DNA from: Hyphobacterium indicum
GTDB lineage: Bacteria > Pseudomonadota > Alphaproteobacteria > Caulobacterales > Maricaulaceae
Direction of reading: 5' to 3'
Assembly: GCF_003129605.1 (NCBI RefSeq)
Contig: NZ_QBDX01000001.1
Span: 682,001 to 746,000, forward strand
Length of the DNA: 64,000 bases
A program made the position numbers and the translations under genes. This document shows positions 31,646 through 39,051 of this stretch, piece by piece. How positions within the stretch are numbered: position 1 is the first letter of the stretch; every line of letters starts with the position of its first letter. The notes under the pieces were generated by a model. The model made no database searches. It worked only from the letters and a program-made list of their open reading frames with translations, and was not told where the DNA came from.

Positions 31646-31804
31646 ATGTCTTCCACGAACTGGCTTGTTGCCCTCAATGGCGGTGACGCCTTCACCCATC
31701 ATCTCGACCGCACCCGCGCCCGCACCGGCATCCGCCGCCGCGCCGCGACGACGGATGTGAATGCTTTCCTCGAAGCGTCCGGCATCAAGGGCCGCAAGCG
31801 CTAG
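31646..31804 (+). CDS. Small basic hypothetical protein (52 residues)
   Basis: A 52-residue frame from ATG 31646, preceded by AAAGGAG at a good distance. The product is very basic in its second half (RTRARTGIRRRAATTD, then KGRKR at the end). No family is recognised. It is divergent from the aminopeptidase gene, and its stop overlaps the convergent arsI stop by four bases. The ribosome binding site makes it a credible small gene. It might bind nucleic acid, on charge alone. Confidence 0.55.
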   Translation: MSSTNWLVALNGGDAFTHHLDRTRARTGIRRRAATTDVNAFLEASGIKGRKR

Positions 31805-32241
31805 CCGCAACAGGCAGCTGAAGGCTTGGGATTTTCCTCCAGCCGTGCACGCTCGGGGGCCGTATCGTCGCCATAATTCGTGGTCTGACCGGTCGTATGG
31901 AAGGTTTCCCAGGCGACACCGTCCGGATCACGAATCCACGCCTTTTTTGAGTCGGCATAGCAGCAATTGACCGCTTCCTGATCGAAGATCGGGCGGTCGG
32001 CCTTGACCAGCCGCTCGCGAATGGCGGCCAGTTCAGCCTCGTCATTGGCCTGGATGCCGACATGGTCGATGCCCGCGACCTCGCCCTTGGTCGAGACAGA
32101 GAAATTGATGAATGGATCGTCCAGCATCCATTTCGCATAATCATCCTTGCGGACGGTCGGCTGGGTTGCGAACAACTCATTGTAGAACCGGATGGATTTA
32201 TCCAGGTCCTTGACGGTCATATTGACGTGAAAGCGTTTCAT
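31801..32241 (-). CDS. arsI: ArsI-type C-As lyase (VOC family)
   Basis: A 146-residue vicinal-oxygen-chelate enzyme. ArsI is a ferrous-iron dioxygenase that splits the carbon-arsenic bond of trivalent methyl- and aryl-arsenicals. The expected residues are all visible: His5 (KRFHVNM), His60 (GIDHVGI) and Glu112 (AWETF) for the metal, and the vicinal pair Cys93-Cys94 (VNCCYADSKKAW) that holds the arsenical. It directly follows an arsR gene with a vicinal-cysteine sensor site. The start is ATG 32241. The related CadI family is the alternative. Confidence 0.85.
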   Translation of the reverse strand: MKRFHVNMTVKDLDKSIRFYNELFATQPTVRKDDYAKWMLDDPFINFSVSTKGEVAGIDHVGIQANDEAELAAIRERLVKADRPIFDQEAVNCCYADSKKAWIRDPDGVAWETFHTTGQTTNYGDDTAPERARLEENPKPSAACCG

Positions 32242-32252
32242 ACCGGCCTCCT

Positions 32253-32582
32253 TCAGGCAGTGGAGAATTCGTCTGCGAGCGGCTGGATCACCTCCGGCAC
32301 GCCGCTGCAGCAATCGGTCATCAGAAATCGGATCAGACCCTGCATGCCGTCAGAATCCGCAGCATAGCGGATGCTTCGGCCCTGACGCTCGCGGCGGATC
32401 AGCCCGGCGCGCGTCAGTATGCCCAGATGCGAGGACATCGTGTTCTGCCGTACCCTCAGGTGCGCCGCGATATCCCCTGCCGCCAGGCCCTTGCTTCCGG
32501 CCTTCACCAGCAGGCGAAAGACATCCAGCCGGGATTCCTGGGACAGGGCGGAGAGGGCGTCGAGTGCATTTAACGTATCCAT
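32253..32582 (-). CDS. arsR: ArsR-family arsenic-responsive repressor
   Basis: A 109-residue winged-helix repressor. The DNA-binding helix is VRQNTMSSHLGILTRAGLI. The vicinal Cys91-Cys92 (MTDCCSG) near the C-terminus is the arsenite-sensing position of ArsR proteins of the Acidithiobacillus type. The ATG at 32582 is chosen because homology begins there and the operator lies just upstream. It is followed after 11 bases by arsI, so repressor and organoarsenical lyase form one small operon. Confidence 0.88.
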   Translation of the reverse strand: MDTLNALDALSALSQESRLDVFRLLVKAGSKGLAAGDIAAHLRVRQNTMSSHLGILTRAGLIRRERQGRSIRYAADSDGMQGLIRFLMTDCCSGVPEVIQPLADEFSTA

Positions 32583-32584
32583 AA

Positions 32585-32600
32585 ATCGAGAAATATCGAA
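32585..32600 (-). promoter_or_regulatory. Probable ArsR operator
   Basis: Two TCGA blocks at 32586-32589 and 32596-32599, ten bases apart, form an AT-rich inverted repeat (ATCGAGAAATATCGAA) right before the arsR start codon. Its placement fits autorepression of arsR-arsI. Confidence 0.5.
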
Positions 32601-32691
32601 ATAAAAAGCAAGAGTCAAGCGGGGATGGAAGAGGGGAGTGGTCAAAAGCCTGGTTACTGGCGATTTTCCGTCATTTCGGGGCATGCTCGTG

Positions 32692-32790
32692 TGCCCGCGA
32701 AAGCGGGTATAAGCGTGAACCCGGAACCCATGCCCTGATATCAGGCTACCGGAATGGGTCCCGGATCGTCACGGCATTCCGTCCGGGGTG
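32692..32790. repeat. Intergenic palindromic repeat (type 1)
   Basis: A CCCGC-GAAA-GCGGG hairpin with a tetraloop at 32694-32707 is followed by a longer pair of arms, CCCGGA at 32760 and TCCGGG at 32782. This layout resembles palindromic repeats scattered between genes in many alphaproteobacteria. It is non-coding and lies upstream of arsR. Confidence 0.5.
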
Positions 32791-32808
32791 ACGAATTGCG
32801 ACGAATGA

Positions 32809-32913
32809 TTTTCCCCTCCCCCTGTGTGGGGAGGGGTAGGGGTGGGGGCATCCAGACATCACCCCACCCTGACGGCTTCGCCGTCTTCCCTCCCCATTAA
32901 GGGGAGAGGAAAA
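32809..32913. repeat. Multi-hairpin intergenic repeat, copy B
   Basis: A 105-base element with outer arms TTTTCCCCTCCC and GGGGAGAGGAAAA. Inside are CCCCTCCCC/GGGGAGGGG, a GGGGTGGGG/CCCCACCC pair, a GACGGCTTCGCCGTC stem and CTCCCCATTAAGGGGAG. The order of parts matches copy A between murC and murB. Confidence 0.7.
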
Positions 32914-32970
32914 CACACCCGGCTACCTCAGTATGCAGGGTCCCGCATCGCCGCTGAACGGCGTCCGCGA

Positions 32971-32997
32971 CACCTCCCCGTAAACAGGGGAGCCCCC
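32971..32997. repeat. Partial copy of the multi-hairpin repeat
   Basis: CACCTCCCCGTAAACAGGGG at 32971-32990 resembles the last hairpin of copy A (CACCTCCCCCGTGAACGGGG). The first parts of the element are missing or diverged. Confidence 0.45.
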
Positions 32998-33001
32998 AAA
33001 C

Positions 33002-33072
33002 CGTCATCCTCCGATTTATTCGGAGGATCTCGCTCTTTGATGAGATCATCCGGTCACGCCGGATGAAGACGC
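33002..33072. repeat. Intergenic palindromic repeat (type 2), possible prmA terminator
   Basis: Three nested hairpins are visible: ATCCTCCG/CGGAGGAT (33006, 33021), ATCTC/GAGAT, and CATCCGG/CCGGATG (33047, 33059). Outer CGTCATCC and GGATGAAGACG ends enclose them. It ends four bases before the prmA stop and could end prmA transcripts. Confidence 0.5.
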
Positions 33073-33075
33073 GGC

Positions 33076-33933
33076 CTAAGTTTTCCGCACCACCAGCGTT
33101 GACCAGCCTTCCAGCGGATCCTTGCGCTCAATGTGCAGGCCAAGCGCCAGATAGGCGGCGCTGACCTCGTCGGCCTGGCTTTCCAGGAGGCCCGAGAGAA
33201 TGGCCACACCGCCGCCATGCATGGCCTGGTCAATGCGCGGTGCCAGCTCGATCAACGGTCCGGCCAGGATATTGGCAAAGACCAGATCGAATGTCTTCGC
33301 GACCAGCTTGACGTGATCGAACCCGTCCGCGGCGAAGAAATCGATATCCGCTGCCCCATTCTTTTCGGCATTGCGCCGGCTTTCTTCCACCGCATCGGGA
33401 TCGATGTCGGTGGCGAGGATTTCTGCGTCGGGCAGGGCCAGCCGCGCGGCGATGGCCAGCGCGCCCGTCCCGGTGCCCACGTCCAGCACACTGGCAGGCG
33501 CAAATCCGTCCTCCAGCAGCGCATCGAAAGCCAGCAGGCAGCCGCGCGTCGTACCGTGATGGCCGGTGCCAAAGGCGGGCCCGGCTTCGATCAGGATGGC
33601 CAGCTTGCCCTCCGGCGCCGCATCATGACTGCCATGCAGGGCAAAGCGTCCGGCAATGACCGGCGGCAGGCCCGATTGCGACAGCTTCACCCAGTCTTCA
33701 TCGGGCAAGGGCTCACAGCTCGCGGGATAAGCCTTTGAAAGTCCTGCGGTCTGGCGTACCGCCTCGGCGTCGGCCTCGGCCTCGTACAACAGTTCGATCC
33801 AGCCTTCGGTCTCATCCTCCTCGCGCTCGAACAGGGAGACGGACAAAGGCCCGTCCTCCAGCGCCATCATGGTTTCGGATGCGGCATAGAGCGGGCCCAT
33901 CGGGCCGGAGAAGACAAGTTTCCAGAGGGTCAT
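33076..33933 (-). CDS. prmA: Ribosomal protein L11 methyltransferase
   Basis: A 285-residue SAM-dependent methyltransferase that trimethylates L11. The N-terminal substrate-recognition domain precedes the catalytic fold with GTGHHGTTRGCLLAFD, DVGTGTGALAIAARL near residue 150 and NILAGPLIELAP near residue 215. Its ATG overlaps the stop of the upstream 210-residue gene by four bases. Confidence 0.94.
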   Translation of the reverse strand: MTLWKLVFSGPMGPLYAASETMMALEDGPLSVSLFEREEDETEGWIELLYEAEADAEAVRQTAGLSKAYPASCEPLPDEDWVKLSQSGLPPVIAGRFALHGSHDAAPEGKLAILIEAGPAFGTGHHGTTRGCLLAFDALLEDGFAPASVLDVGTGTGALAIAARLALPDAEILATDIDPDAVEESRRNAEKNGAADIDFFAADGFDHVKLVAKTFDLVFANILAGPLIELAPRIDQAMHGGGVAILSGLLESQADEVSAAYLALGLHIERKDPLEGWSTLVVRKT

Positions 33934-34562
33934 CGTTCAGCCGCTTCCCATCGAAGATATTCCCCCAGAACCTGTTGGCCGTGCGAAGTCAGCATTTGGC
34001 CAAGTCCAAAAAGCGGTTCGTCGCCTGTGACTTGAAACCAGAATTCGCAACGATGCACGCCGACTGAGAAGGTAAAAAACCAAACAGTTCCGTCAGGACC
34101 CACGCCATTTTCTCTGGGTTGCCCGCAGTCTTCCCGAGAGGTGTCAATTGTTAGAATTGACTCTCTCAATGCTGCGGAACCGCTGGAATGGATTAGGATG
34201 TATTCCGGCTGATCGCGAATGAAGTGATCGCCGATGAATTCGACTTTCGCCGACAAATACACGCTTATAATATCAACTTCACCCGAGACGTTGATCGACA
34301 CAACGTGACTTTCTGGCGGTTCAAAACTCGGCTCGACGTGCAACACTAACTGGGCGGTATCGGTTGGAATGTCGTCCAGCAAATTCTCGATATCGTCTGA
34401 CCAAATGCAGGCGTTAACATCGCCAACTGATTCCAAACCTCCATAAGGAACCTCCCAGTGCTGGGCATTGGGAGTATTTGGGACAAGCCTGCAGGAAACC
34501 TCAACTCGATCAACCACCAAAGCTGGAGGCGAGAATGCTAGCAGGAGCGAAAAAAGTATCAT
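33930..34562 (-). CDS. Hypothetical exported protein, atypical composition
   Basis: A 210-residue protein with a hydrophobic N-terminus (MILFSLLLAFSPPALVV), probably a signal peptide or anchor. The rest is acidic, with four cysteines and alternating hydrophobic/polar stretches suggesting beta structure. I recognise no family. Its base composition is clearly less GC-rich and its codon use more relaxed than the genes on both sides, which suggests recent gain. It is nevertheless wedged tightly in an operon: 31 bases after the helicase gene, with a four-base overlap onto prmA. The start is ATG 34562; the longer frame lies in the helicase gene. Confidence 0.6.
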   Translation of the reverse strand: MILFSLLLAFSPPALVVDRVEVSCRLVPNTPNAQHWEVPYGGLESVGDVNACIWSDDIENLLDDIPTDTAQLVLHVEPSFEPPESHVVSINVSGEVDIISVYLSAKVEFIGDHFIRDQPEYILIHSSGSAALRESILTIDTSREDCGQPRENGVGPDGTVWFFTFSVGVHRCEFWFQVTGDEPLFGLGQMLTSHGQQVLGEYLRWEAAER

Positions 34563-34593
34563 CTGACAATTGTTTGAGAAAAATGCGGCAATC

Positions 34594-36891
34594 TCACGGC
34601 TCGCCCCGCACAAAACTGTCCACCACCTTCTTCTCGCCGGCCTTGTCGAAGGAGACGGTGAGCTTGGCCCCGTCAGCACGGGCGACGGTGCCATAGCCGA
34701 ACTTGTCATGGAAAACCCGGTCGCCGGCCTTCCATTTGCCAGAGCCGGCCGAGCTGGTCTCGACGAAATTGGCGCGGCCCTCGATCACCGCCGGGCCGCC
34801 CTTGCGCCCTGCGCCGGTGGCTGCCTGATAGCGTTTCCAGCCGGGCGAGGAATAGGTGGAGTTGAACGGGTTGGCCTCTTCCTTGACGCCTTCAAAGCCC
34901 GGCCCGCTGTCATAATAGCCGGTATCCGACACGGCCTCGACATGATCGCCCGGCATTTCATCGACAAAGCGCGACGGGATGACCGCCTGCCAGCGGCCAA
35001 AGATCATCCGGTTGGCGGTGAAGGAAATGATGGCGCGTTCGCGCGCCCGTGTGATGCCGACATAGGCGAGGCGGCGTTCTTCCTCCAGCGCGCTGGTGCC
35101 ACCCTCATCAAGCGAGCGCTGCGAGGGAAAAACCGTCTCCTCCCAGCCGGGCAGGAAGACGAGCGGAAATTCCAGCCCCTTGGCGGCGTGCAGCGTCATC
35201 AGCGAGGCCTCGTCGCCATCCGAGGTGGTGTCCAGATCGGAGACCAGCGAGACATGTTCGAGATAGGCTTCCAGCGTGTCGAACTCGCCCATGGAGCGCA
35301 CCAGCTCCTTGAGATTGTCCAGCCGCCCGGCCGCTTGCGGGGTCTTGTCCTCGCGCCACATGGCCGTGTAGCCGCTTTCATCGAGAATGATCTCGGCCAG
35401 CTCGTCATGCCGCATGGTCTCGGCCTGTTGCGCCCAGCGCGAAAGATCGCGCAGGAAGGTTTTCAGCCCGGTTTTCGCCGCCCCGCGGATCTCGTCCGTC
35501 TCTGTCATCAGGCGGGCGGCCGCGGCCATCGAGATTCCGGCAGAACGCGCGGCCTGGGCGATCTTCTGGACGGAGGTGGCGCCAATGCCGCGCTTGGGCG
35601 TGTTGACGATGCGCTCGAACGCCAGATCGTCATCCATCGAGCGCACCAGCCGGAAATAGGCGTGGGCATCGCGGATTTCGGCACGTTCGAAGAAGCGCGG
35701 CCCGCCAATCACCTTGTAGGGAATGCCCAGCATCAAAAAGCGGTCTTCAAACGCCCGCATCTGCCAGGACGCCCGCACCAGCACGGCCGCCTCCCTGTGC
35801 TGGCGGCCATTCGAAACCCAGTTCTCGATCTCGTCGGCGACAAAGCGGGCTTCCGCCTCACCATCCCAGATGCCGCGCACCTGAACCTTTTCGCCGGGCT
35901 CGTCCTCGGTCCACAACGTCTTGCCGAGTCGGGATTTGTTCGCCGTGATCAGGCCGGAGGCGGCGCCCAGAATATTGGCTGTCGAGCGGTAATTGCGTTC
36001 CAGCCGCACCACTTTTGCGCCCGGAAAATCGGTCTCGAAGCGGAGAATGTTGTCCACCTCCGCGCCGCGCCAGCCATAGATGGACTGGTCATCATCGCCG
36101 ACACAGCAGAGATTGTGCGAGCCCTGCGCCAGCAGGCGCAGCCACAGATACTGGCAGACATTCGTGTCCTGATACTCGTCCACCAGGAGATAGCGGAATT
36201 TCCGGTGATACTCCTTCAGCACGTCCGGGTGGTTCATGAAGATTGTTAGATTGTGCAGCAGCAGATCGCCGAAATCGCAGGCATTGAGAATGCGCAGACG
36301 CGCCTGATAGGCCTCGTACAGCTTCTGGCCGGCCCCATCGGCGAATTTGTACTTGGCATCTTCCGGCAGTTTGTCGGGTGTCAGTCCGCGATTTTTCCAG
36401 CCATCGATCAGCGATCCCAGATAGCGCGGCGTCCAGCGCTTCTCGTCAATGCCGTCCGCCTGGATCAGCTGTTTCATCAGGCGCAACTGGTCATCCGTGT
36501 CGAGGATGGTGAAGGAGGATTTCAGCTCCACCAGCTCGGCATGACGGCGCAATATCTGCGCGGCGATGGAGTGGAACGTGCCCAGCCAGGGCAGGCCCTC
36601 GACCGCTTCACCGATCAGCTTGCCGACGCGCTCTTTCATTTCGCGCGCCGCCTTGTTGGTGAAGGTCACTGACAGGATTTCCCAGGGCCGCGCATGCCCG
36701 GTCGCCAATATGTGCGCCAGCCGTGTCGTCAGCACACGGGTCTTGCCGGTCCCGGCACCTGCCAGCACCAGCACCGGCCCGTCAATTGCCTCCACCGCCT
36801 CGCGCTGCTCGGGATTGAGGCCGGACATATAGTCGGCCTCGCGGCGGGGCGGCTGGGGCCGGGCCTGCTGGGAAATGGGAAGTGAGCTCAT
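34594..36891 (-). CDS. UvrD/PcrA/Rep-family DNA helicase
   Basis: A 765-residue superfamily 1A 3'-5' helicase used in repair and at stalled forks. The Walker A loop LAGAGTGKTRVLTTR is near residue 44. The DEYQDTN motif is near residue 218, GDDDQSIYGWRGA near residue 262, and MTLHAAKGLEFPLVFLPG and YVGITRARER lie in the second helicase domain. The C-terminus carries a Tudor-like segment (GDRVFHDKFGYGTVARADGAKLTVSFDKAGEKKVV) as in PcrA/UvrD. The start may be ATG 36891 or the ATG 21 codons downstream (MSGLNPEQ). Confidence 0.92.
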   Translation of the reverse strand: MSSLPISQQARPQPPRREADYMSGLNPEQREAVEAIDGPVLVLAGAGTGKTRVLTTRLAHILATGHARPWEILSVTFTNKAAREMKERVGKLIGEAVEGLPWLGTFHSIAAQILRRHAELVELKSSFTILDTDDQLRLMKQLIQADGIDEKRWTPRYLGSLIDGWKNRGLTPDKLPEDAKYKFADGAGQKLYEAYQARLRILNACDFGDLLLHNLTIFMNHPDVLKEYHRKFRYLLVDEYQDTNVCQYLWLRLLAQGSHNLCCVGDDDQSIYGWRGAEVDNILRFETDFPGAKVVRLERNYRSTANILGAASGLITANKSRLGKTLWTEDEPGEKVQVRGIWDGEAEARFVADEIENWVSNGRQHREAAVLVRASWQMRAFEDRFLMLGIPYKVIGGPRFFERAEIRDAHAYFRLVRSMDDDLAFERIVNTPKRGIGATSVQKIAQAARSAGISMAAAARLMTETDEIRGAAKTGLKTFLRDLSRWAQQAETMRHDELAEIILDESGYTAMWREDKTPQAAGRLDNLKELVRSMGEFDTLEAYLEHVSLVSDLDTTSDGDEASLMTLHAAKGLEFPLVFLPGWEETVFPSQRSLDEGGTSALEEERRLAYVGITRARERAIISFTANRMIFGRWQAVIPSRFVDEMPGDHVEAVSDTGYYDSGPGFEGVKEEANPFNSTYSSPGWKRYQAATGAGRKGGPAVIEGRANFVETSSAGSGKWKAGDRVFHDKFGYGTVARADGAKLTVSFDKAGEKKVVDSFVRGEP

Positions 36892-36996
36892 GAAAACCGT
36901 CTAGCACGCCGATTCGGGCAATGAGAACAAATATAGCACGAAAATTCTGTTTGCAGCCGTCTTGACATGTCACGCGCCAATGGGCGGGATTGCCTC

Positions 36997-37380
36997 ATGC
37001 CAGATCTAAGCGATGAACTTGGCCGGTTGATTTCCGAGCAGGACCTGGAGGTGCGCTGCGAGGGGGAAAATGTGTGGATCGAGGGTCCTGCCCGCGCTGC
37101 AGTGATCCCGACCGGAAGTGTGCCGCCGGACGGCCTGACGGACACGCAATTGCTGATACGCGCCCTGACCGCCATCACAATCTATAACGATTGCGAGGAC
37201 TTTCTCGACTGGTGCGATGAGTTTGGTTACCCGGCTGGCGCGCCTGGCCGGCTTGACGAGTTCAAGGCGATCGGCACCGGCCTCGCCAACCTTCAGGCCC
37301 TCGTTGGGGCGGACCGCGTGTCAGAGCTGTGCATGGCCCTGCGCATTGGTCAGGCCATCCATATGGCCCGCCCGCGCTAA
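36997..37380 (+). CDS. Hypothetical protein
   Basis: A 127-residue soluble, acidic protein with no recognised family. Hydrophobic helical segments (TDTQLLIRALTAITIYNDCEDFLDWCDEF) and a helical C-terminus suggest an all-alpha fold. Starts are possible at ATG 36967 or ATG 36997. I prefer 36997 because the N-terminus is then better formed (MPDLSDELGRL), but no strong ribosome binding site decides it. It is divergent from the helicase gene and its stop overlaps the convergent ClC stop. Confidence 0.6.
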   Translation: MPDLSDELGRLISEQDLEVRCEGENVWIEGPARAAVIPTGSVPPDGLTDTQLLIRALTAITIYNDCEDFLDWCDEFGYPAGAPGRLDEFKAIGTGLANLQALVGADRVSELCMALRIGQAIHMARPR

Positions 37381-39020
37381 CGGTGCTCCTCTTCATGTGC
37401 ATCGGCCAGCGCCCGGGCATAGGCGGCATGTGCATCAACCCGCGAGAGATAGCCGACAACGCGCTGGTCGCCCGAACGTGACCGGACCGCCGTCCCGTCC
37501 AGTGCTTCGGCGGACAGAAAGCCGATCGCCCGTCCCAGATAGTCATCCTCGTACAGGCAGGGGGCATCGTCATCAGAGTCGGCCCCGGCCTCGCGCCCTT
37601 CCATGGGCGTCATGATATCCCGGACCCGGATCGTCTGTAACAGCACCCGGGCCTGACCCCGCGACAGGTCAAAGCCGCGTTTCAGGATCTGGAGGTGGAA
37701 AATGCTTCCTCCGGCCAGCGACTGGCTGAGCACGGTCGCCAGCGACACGGCGATCAGCACGGCAACGGACGCCTCATAGCTGGCGGTCAGTTCAAACACG
37801 ATCAGCGTGGTCGACAGCGGCGCGCCCAGGGCTGCGCCGGCGACCGCGCCCATGCCGACGACCGCATAGAAGGGCACACCGGCGGTTTCCGCACCGGTGA
37901 GCGCCAGAAGCCCTCCAAACGCCGCGCCCAGCATGGCACCGAGATAGAGGGAGGGTGAAAACACACCGCCGCCAAAGCGGAAGGCGAGCGTGATGCCTGT
38001 GGCCAGTATTTTTGCGGCCAGCAAGGCCAGCAGCATCACAATGCCATAACTCCCGGACAGGGCATTGGCCGTGGCTTCATAGCCGACGCCGAGAATTTCA
38101 GGGGCCAGCAGGGCCAGCGCCCCGACCCCCAGCCCGCCAATGGGCGGCAACGCCCAGAGCGGAAAGCCGATTTTCTCGGCCTGCACGGATACGATGCGGG
38201 GGGCATAGACCGCCGTCCGGATAAACAGGGTGGCGACAATGGCTGCTGCAAGGCCGAGACCAATGACACCGGGAAAATCCCACAGGCTGGCGGGCGACAG
38301 GAGCGGCATGGCAAAGGCCGGTGACGCGCCGAGATGCAGGCGCGAGATCAGGGCGCCTGTCACACTTGCGATCGCCACGGGCGCAATCGATCTGAGCGCG
38401 TAATGGCCAAGCACAATCTCGAAGGCAAACAAGGCTCCCGCCACGGGCGCATTGAAACTGGCTGCCACGGCAGAGGCTGCGCCGCAGGCCAGCATGATTC
38501 TCACCGCCCGGCCCGGCAGTCCCAGTCGCCGCGCGATAAAGGAGGCGATGGCGGCCCCGAGATGAACAACCGGGCCTTCGCGCCCGGCCGATCCCCCGAA
38601 TCCGAGTGTGACCGCTGAAATGGTGGCGGACAGCAATCCGTTCGCGAGGGGAATATTTCCCTTGGCCGCGGCCCGGGCTTCCATCACATCCGCCACCGCG
38701 CTCGATTGCTGCCGAGGCAGCCATTGCCGTTTATGGCCCAGCCACAGCAGGGCTGAAACGATCAGCCCGCCGGTGACCGGCGCAAGCAGAATGATCCAGA
38801 AAGGCAGATCGGCCGTGCCGCTCGCCAGGGAATCATGACCGGTATTGAAGACCAAGTGTGAAATGCCATGCAGCACCAGGATGAAGGCGATGGAGGCATA
38901 GGCGGCGATCAGCCCGACAATCACGCCCAGCAGCCAGAGTGCAGGCGAACGGCCTTCGCGCCACTGGCGGCTCAGCCAGATCAGCGGCTGAAAGGCGGTT
39001 CGGGTTTCAGAGTCGGACAC
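37377..39020 (-). CDS. ClC-family chloride channel/transporter
   Basis: A 547-residue ClC protein with about ten hydrophobic segments and a cytoplasmic tail. The gating glutamate lies in GREGP, which falls at residues 146-150, so Glu148 aligns even by number with the E. coli exchanger. GGGVFSPSLYLGAMLG is the third chloride-binding motif. The first motif, usually GSGIP, is replaced by a divergent stretch (QSSAVADVME), so ion selectivity is uncertain. The tail looks like a degenerate CBS domain (RDIMTP through VVGYLSR). It follows the MFS gene by 31 bases, probably in one operon. Confidence 0.85.
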   Translation of the reverse strand: MSDSETRTAFQPLIWLSRQWREGRSPALWLLGVIVGLIAAYASIAFILVLHGISHLVFNTGHDSLASGTADLPFWIILLAPVTGGLIVSALLWLGHKRQWLPRQQSSAVADVMEARAAAKGNIPLANGLLSATISAVTLGFGGSAGREGPVVHLGAAIASFIARRLGLPGRAVRIMLACGAASAVAASFNAPVAGALFAFEIVLGHYALRSIAPVAIASVTGALISRLHLGASPAFAMPLLSPASLWDFPGVIGLGLAAAIVATLFIRTAVYAPRIVSVQAEKIGFPLWALPPIGGLGVGALALLAPEILGVGYEATANALSGSYGIVMLLALLAAKILATGITLAFRFGGGVFSPSLYLGAMLGAAFGGLLALTGAETAGVPFYAVVGMGAVAGAALGAPLSTTLIVFELTASYEASVAVLIAVSLATVLSQSLAGGSIFHLQILKRGFDLSRGQARVLLQTIRVRDIMTPMEGREAGADSDDDAPCLYEDDYLGRAIGFLSAEALDGTAVRSRSGDQRVVGYLSRVDAHAAYARALADAHEEEHR

Positions 39021-39051
39021 ACAATCCTTGAACGCCGCGCGGCGAGCGGCG

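Noticed and set aside
36960-36996. TTGACA before the hypothetical gene at 36997, considered as a -35
   Set aside because: No acceptable -10 follows at 16-18 bases.
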